7,116 nt of DNA from the NCBI GenBank assembly GCA_937860165.1, contig CALMBE010000448.1, positions 1-7,116 of the forward strand, given 5' to 3'. Position numbers and translations under genes: made by a program. Below are positions 1 through 6,642 of this stretch, one piece after another; position 1 is the stretch's first letter; every line of letters begins with the position of its first letter. Source of the stretch: an uncultured Planctomycetaceae bacterium. Its GTDB lineage: Bacteria; Planctomycetota; Planctomycetia; Pirellulales; Lacipirellulaceae. The notes under the pieces are model-generated. The model did no database searches, was not told where the DNA came from, and saw only the letters and a list, made by a program, of their open reading frames with translations.

Positions 1-1
1 T

Positions 2-103
2 GGTAAAATTACTTCCGGCTTGCACGAAGAGAAAGATGCCGAAGTTATTTTTGAATTGTTCCTAAGAAGATGGTGGACGACATTTATTCCGCTGCTAAGG
101 TAA
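2..103 (+). other. Open reading frame entering from the left edge (3' fragment)
   Basis: Frame 2 is open from the first base of the window and ends at TAA (101-103), giving 33 residues that start GKITSGLHEEKDAEVIFELF. It overlaps the start of the next reading frame by 34 bases. It could be the C-terminal tail of an upstream gene. It could also be the N-terminal part of the same protein as the following gene, displaced by a frameshift near position 60-70. The stretch DAEVIFELFL, followed in the other frame by KKMVDDIYSAA, reads like a continuous helix-loop-helix, which makes the second reading possible. It is too short to assign a function, and it may be chance. Confidence 0.25.
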
Positions 104-525
104 GACTAGCTCCCCAGCCCATGACGGAAAACCGGGAAGCGTTGGCCACTTTTCAGGAACACCACCGACTGATCCAAGGTCAGTGGCACGAATCGCGATT
201 CGGTCAACTTGTGGCAGGAATCAAGAAAGATGTCGTGGTCACCAATCAACTTCTGGATCGCCTGGGCCACGTCGCCATTTATGGCTGGCACCAACTTGAT
301 GGCAATCCCATTCAGCCGCTTACCACGGTCCATGTCGAGAGCTACGTCGACTACAGCCACGGAATCCGCCTGGTCGATCGCTGGGCACTCGTCGACGGCA
401 AACCGATGCTGGTGAGTGAAGTTCTCCGGGACGTAAACCTCTGTGAATTGCTGAGCGACGAAGAGCCCCTCGAAGTCGTCGGTTATCAAACGAAGTCGGC
501 AGTTCGACCTGCGCAAGCCCCCTAG
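70..525 (+). CDS. Conserved protein of unknown function (possibly 5'-truncated)
   Basis: This 151-residue protein has no signal peptide or membrane segment and is probably cytoplasmic. I do not recognise a named domain. Conserved-looking blocks are VRLAPQPM (residues 11-18), VAGIKKDVVVT (48-58), VAIYGWH (68-74), PIQPL (80-84) and YVDYSHGIRLV (92-102). The paired Asp/Ser/His residues in the last block look like a functional site. From memory, this block pattern recurs in hypothetical proteins that are longer at the N-terminus, which suggests that the gene starts upstream and is interrupted or frameshifted. No stop-free path joins this frame to the left edge: TGA lies at 49-51 and TAA at 4-6. 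The ATG at 70 is preceded only by CCTAAGAAG, a poor ribosome site; the ATG at 121 has none. The C-terminus (LCELLSDEEPLEV, then a basic/Pro tail) looks natural. The coding assignment is fairly secure; the start and function are not. Confidence 0.6.
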   Translation: MVDDIYSAAKVRLAPQPMTENREALATFQEHHRLIQGQWHESRFGQLVAGIKKDVVVTNQLLDRLGHVAIYGWHQLDGNPIQPLTTVHVESYVDYSHGIRLVDRWALVDGKPMLVSEVLRDVNLCELLSDEEPLEVVGYQTKSAVRPAQAP

Positions 526-582
526 TGCGGCGAATTGCTATTTTCGCCCCCAAAAAGCCTTTTCCGAAGCCCAAGCTGGTGT

Positions 583-610
583 TTGTCGTTGATCCGTGAC
601 GGGCTATCTT
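583..610 (+). promoter_or_regulatory. Possible promoter for the mechanosensitive channel gene
   Basis: In the 146-bp gap before the channel gene, TTGTCG (583-588) and TATCTT (605-610) are separated by 16 bases and resemble sigma-70 -35 and -10 boxes. Both match the consensus only partly, but the position, about 65 bases before the start codon, fits. The call is by eye only. Confidence 0.25.
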
Positions 611-660
611 GCTAGGAATCAAGAGGTCAGCCGTGCTAGCAGGGAATCCTGAAATTGGAT

Positions 661-666
661 AGGGAG
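661..666 (+). promoter_or_regulatory. Shine-Dalgarno site deciding the GTG start at 675
   Basis: AGGGAG lies 8 bases before the GTG at 675. It is the best ribosome-binding site in the window and supports GTG 675 over the in-frame ATG at 747, which has no such site and would remove the hydrophobic signal-like N-terminus. Confidence 0.55.
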
Positions 667-674
667 AATTACGC

Positions 675-2993
675 GTGATCGACTGTCGCAGCAATTTCTG
701 TTTAACATTCTTAAGCAAAATACTCATCGCTTGGTGCGCATTGTTGATGGATATCGAAGAGTGTCCGAGTTTCCAGCTTTCGCTGCTCGCTCAGATTTCG
801 GCGATCAGCCCTGTCGCTGAGTCCCCCCAGGCCGCTGCCCCGAAAGTTCAAGAGCGAACTCTTGAAAAGTGGTTCGAGGAGACCAAGCAGCGTCTAGAAC
901 CTCTCGAAGTACTGATCGATCAAGCCAAGGAAACGGGGCAGGAGCCCGCGAGTACGATCATTCGCCAAATTGAAATCCTAGGGCGTATAGAACTTGCGCT
1001 GACTCAGATTGCCTCCGCCGAAGATGACCTCGAAAAGTCAACGACTCGCCGCCACAAAGAGCAGTCCGAACTTGACAACTTCCTCCAAGCGGGAGTCCCT
1101 GATTCCGAAGCTACTTCCATCCTCCTCTTAGACACGACCCGCGACAACTTGGAAAACGAAAATCGTCGTTTAGTTCAACGGAAAGACCGCATCCAAGATG
1201 CCAGTACGGAATTGGACAATGCCCGCAACGAATTCAAGGCTCGCGACAGTGCGCGACGGCTGGCGAAGGAAGCCCTCGAGACCAATCGCGTCGACGCGCA
1301 GCAGATTCCGCTTGCCCAAACACTCACCGAGTCAACGCTCTTTTGCGAACTTTCCGAAGCCATTGTTCGCCTCCGTGAGTTCGAACTTCACAACGCTCGG
1401 CTGTCCCGCGAAGTCCAGGAAATCCGTGTCACTCAACTCCGGGAACAAGCAAATTATCTGGCGGGGAAGGCCCAGTTCGATCTGCGCCAGCTCAGCGCGA
1501 TTCAACAGGAGCTTGACCAACAGGCAAGTCAGCTTCGGATGGCCTTGTCCGAAGCCCAAGGGAGCGATACCAAGCGCAAATATCTGGAAGAACAGTGGAT
1601 GCGGACCCAACGGCAACTCGATGCAGGCAAGGGAGACAAAGAATTGCTCCAAGAGGAATTGCTGGCCCACCAGTTGGGACGACGCAACTTGGATGAAAAG
1701 TCCGCCATCTTGCAAGTCGAACTGGATCGCCTGGATGTTATCCGCAAGTGTTGGCAACGACGGCAACAAATAGCAGTTGGGCAGCCTACAAGCAATGACA
1801 GGCTTTTCTGGACTGAAGAAGCAGAACAAGACCTTTCCGAGTTGGCCTCGGAGTATCGCAATGCGACGACTCGATTAGAGGACCTGCGGGGCCAACTTTC
1901 ACCGATTCAGGAGCGGCTCCGGGCTGCCGATCCGGAATCCCCCGCAACTTATTGGCTCAACCAACAGACGGACACCTTGCAGAGCTTGATCGAGAATCAA
2001 GAACAGAATCTTCGTGGCATCGTCCGCTGCCAGCAATTGCTCCAGAAACTACTCAGTGACCTTTCCAGTGATTCCCTAGCCAATTCAGCGAAACAGCGAC
2101 TCCTGTTCCTAGGTGAAAAAGCCAATGACCTTTGGAACTACGAACTTGCTAACTTTGAGGACCATCCATTAACGATTGCCAAGGTAGTTAAGGCAATTCT
2201 GATCCTGATTGCCGGATTCCTTGTCGCGCAAACACTGAGTCGGTGGCTAGGAAAACATATCCTGAAACGACTCGATATCGACGCCAGCGCGGCCGCCACG
2301 ATCCAGAGCTTGTTTTATTACCTATTGATTGTGTTGTTTTCGTTACTCGTGTTGCACAGTATCAATGTACCTTTGACGGCATTCACCGTCCTTGGTGGAG
2401 CAGTCGCTTTGGGCATTGGTTTCGGAAGTCAGAACATTATCAACAACTTTATCAGCGGACTCATCTTACATGCTGAACGACCGGTCAAAGTGGGGGACCT
2501 GATCCAAGTCGGACAGCTCTACGGCAATGTCGAGCACATCGGCGCCCGCAGCACACGGGTCCGCACTGGAGACAACCTGGACATCATCGTGCCCAATAGC
2601 ACCTTTCTTCAAGACACTGTCGTCAACTTTACATTGTCGAGCGACAAAGTTAGAACCGTTGTCAAAGTGGGGGTCACTTATACTTCCGATCCTATTACCG
2701 TGACACAATTGCTGCGTCGAGCGGTCGTGGAGACTGGTCGCGCCTCAAAAGAGCCACCGCCGATAGTGCTCTTCAAAAACTTCGGTGAGAGTGCCCTAGA
2801 ATTCGAGGTTCATTTCTGGATTCGGTGCCGCACGATGATGGAACGCTATCAAATCGAAAGTGCGGTTCGTTTCCTGATTGTGCAACTCTTTGCCGAGGAA
2901 AACATTGTGTTCGCATTCCCCCAGCGAGATGTTCACTTCAATTCAACTCAGCCGATAGTTGTCCAAATGGCAACGCCACCCCCCACGCTCTGA
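675..2993 (+). CDS. MscS-family mechanosensitive ion channel with long periplasmic coiled-coil arm
   Basis: This 772-residue inner-membrane channel is expected to open under membrane tension and release ions and small solutes during hypo-osmotic shock. Residues 8-25 are hydrophobic (FCLTFLSKILIAWCALLM) and act as a signal or anchor. Residues ~57-495 are polar and Glu/Gln/Arg/Leu-rich, with heptad spacing and no membrane segment, so they probably form periplasmic coiled coils. The MscS core follows: TM1 ~503-522, TM2 ~543-563, and the pore helix TM3 with GGAVALGIGFGSQNIINNF at 574-592. The beta domain carries ERPVKVGD (601-608) and VPNS (639-642), and the cytoplasmic alpha/beta domain ends at FAFPQRDVHF. 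The core is a textbook match to MscS. It resembles MscK/KefA in having a large N-terminal extension, but lacks MscK's extra membrane helices. The GTG start is chosen for its AGGGAG site and signal sequence. The CorA-like gene starts 52 bp downstream, suggesting co-transcription. Confidence 0.93.
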   Translation: MIDCRSNFCLTFLSKILIAWCALLMDIEECPSFQLSLLAQISAISPVAESPQAAAPKVQERTLEKWFEETKQRLEPLEVLIDQAKETGQEPASTIIRQIEILGRIELALTQIASAEDDLEKSTTRRHKEQSELDNFLQAGVPDSEATSILLLDTTRDNLENENRRLVQRKDRIQDASTELDNARNEFKARDSARRLAKEALETNRVDAQQIPLAQTLTESTLFCELSEAIVRLREFELHNARLSREVQEIRVTQLREQANYLAGKAQFDLRQLSAIQQELDQQASQLRMALSEAQGSDTKRKYLEEQWMRTQRQLDAGKGDKELLQEELLAHQLGRRNLDEKSAILQVELDRLDVIRKCWQRRQQIAVGQPTSNDRLFWTEEAEQDLSELASEYRNATTRLEDLRGQLSPIQERLRAADPESPATYWLNQQTDTLQSLIENQEQNLRGIVRCQQLLQKLLSDLSSDSLANSAKQRLLFLGEKANDLWNYELANFEDHPLTIAKVVKAILILIAGFLVAQTLSRWLGKHILKRLDIDASAAATIQSLFYYLLIVLFSLLVLHSINVPLTAFTVLGGAVALGIGFGSQNIINNFISGLILHAERPVKVGDLIQVGQLYGNVEHIGARSTRVRTGDNLDIIVPNSTFLQDTVVNFTLSSDKVRTVVKVGVTYTSDPITVTQLLRRAVVETGRASKEPPPIVLFKNFGESALEFEVHFWIRCRTMMERYQIESAVRFLIVQLFAEENIVFAFPQRDVHFNSTQPIVVQMATPPPTL

Positions 2994-3045
2994 AATCCCA
3001 GTGTTTCTGGCTCGAATCATTCATTCACCCACTAGAAAGCAGCCC

Positions 3046-4188
3046 ATGGCAACTAAAACGCACGACTCCACCGCCAGCATGTTCATGAATCGCTTTCGAC
3101 ACAAGCTCTCGCCCGGCGCTAGGCCAGGGTCGATTAACGTCCCCGAAGGAGCGATTCCTCCGCACATTCGCGTGACGACCTACGGTCCGAAGGAACTCGA
3201 AGAATTCGCGGATTGCACGATTGAACTCGCCCAACAACTTCGTGGCAAACACCCCGTGATGTGGGTCGATATCGTCGGCTTGGGAGACGCCGAGCTATTT
3301 GAAAAAGTAGGCCAGTCGTTCGGCATCCACCGACTGGCACTGGAAGACATCGTAACCATCCCGCAACGTTCCAAGGTCGAGAATTACAAAGACCACCTCT
3401 TTGTGGTGGCCCAATGCCCCCGTCGCGGCAAGAAACACACCCTCGAGCAGATTAGTTTTTTCATCGGGAAAGATTTCCTGATTAGCTGGCGCGAAAGTCC
3501 CAGCGATTGTTTTGACACCATTCGTCACCGCATGCAATTCACAGGGCGGGCAATGAGGGATCTGGGGACCGACTACCTGCTCTATGCCCTCATCGATGCG
3601 ATGATTGACTCGTACTTCCCAACTTTGGAAAAAATTGGCGAGCAAGTCGACCGACTCGATAGCGATATCGACCGCGGAGTATCTCGCGCCTATATCGCGC
3701 GCCTGCACAGTTTGCGCCATGATGTGCGGTTATTGCGGCGGATAGTCTGGCCTCTTCGCGAAGCCGTTGACACCCTAGCAAACAGGAGTGAATGGCTCGT
3801 CAACAAGGAAACAAGCATATACCTGCGTGACTGCCACGACCACACAGTCCAGATCCTCGACACGCTGGAAAACCACCGGGATGCTTGCTCCGATCTGCGC
3901 GATTTCCATGCCTCGGAAGTCAACAACCGCATGAATGAAATCATGAAGGTCTTAACCGTGATCTCGACACTTTTTATGCCCCTGAGTTTCGTGGCGGGGG
4001 GGTACGGGATGAATTTCAATACGCAAGTCTCTCGCTGGAATATGCCGGAGCTCAATTGGTGGCTCGGGTATCCGACTGTCCTGTTGGTCATGATTTCAAT
4101 TGCTGCGGGGCAAATAATGTTTTTCCGGAAAAAAGGCTGGCTAAGTAACTTCGCCTCAAGCAATAATCATGGCAAGCGCAGCGAGTGA
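3046..4188 (+). CDS. corA: CorA-family Mg2+/Co2+ transport protein
   Basis: This 380-residue divalent-cation channel is expected to work as a homopentamer, importing Mg2+ (and Co2+ or Ni2+) across the inner membrane. The large N-terminal domain (~1-270) is cytoplasmic and contains the family pattern WVDIVGLGD (69-77), then LALEDIV and SKVENYKDHLFVVAQ. The long stalk helix follows, leading to two C-terminal membrane segments: TM1 ~300-319 (VISTLFMPLSFVAGG) and TM2 ~341-360. The signature YGMN sits at 320-323, right after TM1, followed by the periplasmic loop with MPEL. A short basic tail follows TM2. Length is close to bacterial CorA with a modest N-terminal extension. The start is taken at ATG 3046, which has a weak AGAAAG (3034-3039) before it; ATG 3079 is an alternative that drops 11 residues. 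A TTG at 2959 would overlap the channel gene by 35 bases and is unlikely. The gene probably shares a transcript with the upstream MscS-type channel. Confidence 0.94.
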   Translation: MATKTHDSTASMFMNRFRHKLSPGARPGSINVPEGAIPPHIRVTTYGPKELEEFADCTIELAQQLRGKHPVMWVDIVGLGDAELFEKVGQSFGIHRLALEDIVTIPQRSKVENYKDHLFVVAQCPRRGKKHTLEQISFFIGKDFLISWRESPSDCFDTIRHRMQFTGRAMRDLGTDYLLYALIDAMIDSYFPTLEKIGEQVDRLDSDIDRGVSRAYIARLHSLRHDVRLLRRIVWPLREAVDTLANRSEWLVNKETSIYLRDCHDHTVQILDTLENHRDACSDLRDFHASEVNNRMNEIMKVLTVISTLFMPLSFVAGGYGMNFNTQVSRWNMPELNWWLGYPTVLLVMISIAAGQIMFFRKKGWLSNFASSNNHGKRSE

Positions 4189-4210
4189 GGAAAGGGGAAG
4201 AAAGTAATCA

Positions 4211-4243
4211 GGCGAGCCGTAATCGTCAGCGCCCGGAGGGCGG
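4211..4243. repeat. REP-like intergenic element with GC hairpin
   Basis: The sequence GGCGAGCCGTAATCGTCAGC runs into CGCCC-GGA-GGGCG (4230-4242), a perfect 5-bp stem with a 3-base loop. The 'GCGAGCCGTAA..GTCAGCGCCCGGAGGG' pattern resembles short palindromic repeats that I recall from planctomycete intergenic DNA. It lies 22 bases after the corA stop. The hairpin has no following T-run, so a rho-independent terminator is unlikely. Only one copy is in this window, so its repeated nature is inferred. Confidence 0.5.
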
Positions 4244-4289
4244 AAGATACGAATTAACGCGCAACTCGAAACTCGCGCCTCTTCCCACC

Positions 4290-4310
4290 ACCGACCACAG
4301 ACCACTGACA
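4290..4310. repeat. Three tandem degenerate heptamers (ACYGACC-like)
   Basis: ACCGACC, ACAGACC and ACTGACA follow each other without gaps, making a 3 x 7-bp tandem repeat that ends 8 bases before the dihydroorotase start codon. Tracts of 'GACCACTGACCACT' type are, from memory, scattered between genes in planctomycetes. The tract sits where a ribosome-binding site would be expected, and none is visible, so it forms the leader of the downstream mRNA. Confidence 0.5.
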
Positions 4311-4318
4311 AACCCACC

Positions 4319-5650
4319 ATGAAAACCCTTATCAAAAATGCCGACGTGGTCCTCCCCTCGGGTACCGAACGGGTGTCGGTACTCATCGAAAGGGAGAAAA
4401 TTGTCGCGATCGATCCCGCTTCTCATTCGGTTGCAGACGAAGTCGTAAACGCCGCTGGCCTGCACCTCATTCCAGGTGTAATCGATGACCAAGTCCATTT
4501 TCGCGAACCCGGATTAACCCATAAAGAAGACCTGGCCTCGGCCTCGCGGGCCTGTGCCAAGGGAGGCATCACGACCTTTCTTGAAATGCCCAACACGATT
4601 CCGAGTACCACAACCCGCGAGCGACTTGCCGCCAAGTGCGAACTGGCAGCTACTAAGTCCCTGGTGAATTATGGCTTCTACATTGGAGCCACTCCCGACA
4701 ATCTCAGTGAATTGCAACTAGCCACCGATACCCCTGGCATCAAGATTTTCATTGGTTCTAGCACTGGCGACTTGCTCGTCGATTCGCAGGAGGCACTCGA
4801 ACGCATCTTCGCCGAGACGACTTTGCCGATCACTGCGCACTGCGAGGATGAGCAGACGGTCCAAGCCAATAAATCGCGCTTCGCAGGTACTAACGATGTC
4901 TCCGATCATTCGCGCATCCGCGATGTGACGGCCGCTGTGACCGCCACTGGCCGTGCATTGGATCTGGCGTACCGCCACGGCCATCGCTTTCATGTCCTGC
5001 ACGTTTCCACCGCAGCCGAAATCCCCTTGCTCGCCGATCACCGCAACCTTATTACTTCTGAAGTGTGTCCACACCATTTGTTTTTCAACACGGATGATTA
5101 CCCCCGGCTGGGAACGCTATTGCAGACCAACCCTTCGGTGAAATCTTCCGACGACAACGCACGACTCTGGCAAGCACTCTTGCAGGGTAAGATTCAGGTA
5201 CTTGCCACGGACCACGCACCGCACACACTCTCGGAAAAGAACCAACCCTATCCCCAGTCCCCTTCAGGAATGCCGGGGGTGGAAACCGGTTTGGCCTTGA
5301 TGCTAAACCAAGTTCACACGGGGAAATGCACGTTGGAGCAAGTGGTGTACTGGATGTGCGAGGCCCCGGCGCGCGTTTGGGATATTGTCGAAAAGGGTCA
5401 AATTGCCGTGGGATATGACGCCGACTTGGTCCTAGTCGATTTGAACCATAGTCAGCAAGTCCGCAACGACCAGCAACTCACCAAATGTGGTTGGAGTGCC
5501 TGGCATGGAGAGACTCTCACGGGCTGGCCCGTCCGCACTTGGGTGATGGGGCACGAGGTGTATCGCTCAGGGATTTTCAATACGGATCGCATGGGGCAAG
5601 CCGCCCGATTCGATCACGCCCTGGGTGGATATTGGAAAACGGGATCTTAA
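4319..5650 (+). CDS. pyrC: Dihydroorotase (DDQVH-type)
   Basis: This 443-residue cytoplasmic amidohydrolase reversibly cyclises N-carbamoyl-L-aspartate to L-dihydroorotate, the third step of de novo pyrimidine synthesis. A small beta domain (~1-50) precedes the TIM-barrel. The first metal motif is [11 protein letters not shown] (55-65), with Gln58 where most family members have the first His of HxH; His60 remains. Further family marks are MPNT (90-93), [10 protein letters not shown] (141-150), ITAHCEDE with His174, HVLHVST with His228, SEVCPHH (247-253), ATDHAPH with the catalytic Asp298, and SGMPGVET (316-323). A C-terminal beta segment (~360-415) follows. FREPG, GSSTG and SGMPGVET favour dihydroorotase over allantoinase or hydantoinase. 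pyrC is used as the symbol; some annotators would prefer pyrC2. No Shine-Dalgarno precedes the ATG, which follows a heptamer repeat. It is separated from corA by 130 bp and is probably transcribed separately. Confidence 0.92.
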   Translation: MKTLIKNADVVLPSGTERVSVLIEREKIVAIDPASHSVADEVVNAAGLHLIPGVIDDQVHFREPGLTHKEDLASASRACAKGGITTFLEMPNTIPSTTTRERLAAKCELAATKSLVNYGFYIGATPDNLSELQLATDTPGIKIFIGSSTGDLLVDSQEALERIFAETTLPITAHCEDEQTVQANKSRFAGTNDVSDHSRIRDVTAAVTATGRALDLAYRHGHRFHVLHVSTAAEIPLLADHRNLITSEVCPHHLFFNTDDYPRLGTLLQTNPSVKSSDDNARLWQALLQGKIQVLATDHAPHTLSEKNQPYPQSPSGMPGVETGLALMLNQVHTGKCTLEQVVYWMCEAPARVWDIVEKGQIAVGYDADLVLVDLNHSQQVRNDQQLTKCGWSAWHGETLTGWPVRTWVMGHEVYRSGIFNTDRMGQAARFDHALGGYWKTGS

Positions 5651-5709
5651 GTAGCGGTCAACTGCAGATTGCTCCTCAACTCTATCTTCCCTCACCTGTC
5701 CTCCATCGC

Positions 5710-5715
5710 TACAAT
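5710..5715 (+). promoter_or_regulatory. Possible -10 box (TACAAT) of the CRP/FNR-type regulator
   Basis: TACAAT lies 69 bases before the regulator's ATG, in the 134-bp gap after dihydroorotase. It matches the sigma-70 -10 consensus at five of six positions. No good -35 box stands 16-18 bases upstream, where the sequence is pyrimidine-rich. The rest of this gap is C/T-rich and shows no clear terminator or operator. Confidence 0.3.
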
Positions 5716-5784
5716 AAGTCTGACGTCCCTGCCTGGTTCCCTCACCCCCTCCTTCCGTGCGAAATCCCAATTGACTTAAGCTCC

Positions 5785-6507
5785 ATGCTTGAACGCCACT
5801 GGTACTTAAAACACTGCGATCTCTTCCAGCGACTCCCTACGGACCAACTCGTAGCCCTGGAGTCACGCTGCCGCTTGAGAAAGTTCCCTCGGGGGACGTC
5901 GGTTTATCTTCCGGCAGACCAGGCGGATGCAATCTTGCTTCTTACCGAGGGTAGAATCAAGATCGGGAGCAGTAACGAGGACGGAAAACAGACAATTTTA
6001 GCCTTAATCGATCCTGGTGAATTGTTCGGCGAATTGGCCCTCACTGGGTCCACTCATCGTGACGAATTTGCCGAGGCAGCCGAGAATTCCAGCGTATTAT
6101 TGATACCTAAAGAGGTGATGGAACAATTATTGGCACGCAATCCCGAGCTGGCCATGGGGATCACCAGGCTGATTGGCTTGCGGCGCCGACGCATCGAGAG
6201 CCGACTCAAATACCTTCTATTTCGTTCGAACCGTGAGCGACTGATCCACCTGTTGCTGGAATTGGCCGAGCAATACGGAGTGCCCACTGCGACAGGAATC
6301 GAGCTCAAAGTAAAGCTTTCGCATCAAGACTTGGCGAGCATCATCGGTAGTACCCGCGAGACGGTGACCGTAGTCCTGGGGGAATTGCAGTCCGAGGGGC
6401 GGATTGAAGTCGGTAGACGTAAAATTGTACTGACCGATGTTAATTTCCTCGCGGGGAGCGTCGACAAGCCGGTGCCCAGGCTAGGAGGACTCGCGGAAAG
6501 TTCTTGA
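5785..6507 (+). CDS. CRP/FNR-family transcriptional regulator
   Basis: This 240-residue cytoplasmic DNA-binding protein is presumably a dimer. The N-terminal cyclic-nucleotide-binding-like beta-barrel spans ~12-115 (CDLFQRLPTDQL, then LLLTEGRIKIG and LIDPGELFGELAL). A long dimerisation helix covers ~117-148, with the basic run LRRRRIESR. The winged helix-turn-helix spans ~150-218: SHQDLASIIGSTRETVTVVL (179-198) is the HTH, and GRIEVGRRKIVLTD is the wing. The phosphate-binding region reads GELALTGSTHRDEFAEA, without the Arg-Ser/Thr pair that contacts cAMP in CRP. There are only two cysteines (11 and 29), so there is no FNR-type iron-sulfur cluster. The ligand is therefore unknown. In the recognition helix, STRETVTVV keeps Arg-Glu, but Val196 stands where CRP has its second DNA-contacting Arg. 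The ATG at 5785 fits the family N-terminus; no ribosome-binding site is visible. A 20-residue Pro/Gly tail ends the protein. The targets are not evident. Confidence 0.88.
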   Translation: MLERHWYLKHCDLFQRLPTDQLVALESRCRLRKFPRGTSVYLPADQADAILLLTEGRIKIGSSNEDGKQTILALIDPGELFGELALTGSTHRDEFAEAAENSSVLLIPKEVMEQLLARNPELAMGITRLIGLRRRRIESRLKYLLFRSNRERLIHLLLELAEQYGVPTATGIELKVKLSHQDLASIIGSTRETVTVVLGELQSEGRIEVGRRKIVLTDVNFLAGSVDKPVPRLGGLAESS

Positions 6508-6524
6508 ATTGCCAATTAGAGGCA

Positions 6525-6559
6525 TTGTGAATTACCATACAGTTTGTGTTTTGTGATTC
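6525..6559 (+). promoter_or_regulatory. Direct repeat of TTGTGA upstream of the zinc-motif gene
   Basis: TTGTGAATT (6525-6533) and TTGTGATTC (6551-6559) lie 26 bases apart, in the gap just after the CRP/FNR gene. TGTGA is the CRP-family half-site, but no inverted TCACA partner is seen at the usual spacing. This may be AT-rich background or a pair of half-sites for the neighbouring regulator. Confidence 0.2.
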
Positions 6560-6562
6560 AAC

Positions 6563-6568
6563 GATAAT
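6563..6568 (+). promoter_or_regulatory. Possible -10 box (GATAAT) of the zinc-motif gene
   Basis: GATAAT matches the sigma-70 -10 consensus at five of six positions and lies 74 bases before the chosen GTG start, in the most AT-rich stretch of the window. No convincing -35 box is seen at the correct spacing. The 135-bp gap shows no terminator for the preceding regulator. Confidence 0.25.
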
Positions 6569-6642
6569 TGTAGCAGTCTGTAAGTGTTCGCAACTTGCGG
6601 GCTGAAAGAATATTTAGAACGCACGTTTACTTGGGTCTTCTT

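Noticed and set aside
320..727. 135-residue minus-strand open frame across the first intergenic gap
   Set aside because: It covers part of two + strand genes, is rich in Arg/Ser as shadow frames are, and has no recognisable motif.
2959..3045. TTG start extending the CorA protein upstream by 29 residues
   Set aside because: It would overlap the end of the channel gene by 35 bases, uses a rare start with no ribosome site, and adds residues that do not look like the CorA N-terminus.
4742..4744. Lys142 of dihydroorotase as a carboxylated metal-bridging lysine
   Set aside because: The family resemblance is to class I-like enzymes, where this is not assured; the sequence alone cannot show the modification.
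5771..5776. TTGACT as a -35 box for the CRP/FNR gene
   Set aside because: It lies only 9 bases before the start codon, so a -10 box would fall inside the gene, and none is there.
5485..5784. Reading frame open upstream of the CRP/FNR regulator, inside pyrC
   Set aside because: The extension overlaps the well-supported dihydroorotase coding frame and encodes no CRP-family sequence; ATG 5785 fits the family.
6595..6642. TTG start for the zinc-motif protein
   Set aside because: It adds 16 residues without a clear role and has no ribosome site; the GTG at 6643 gives a more usual N-terminus. It cannot be fully excluded.
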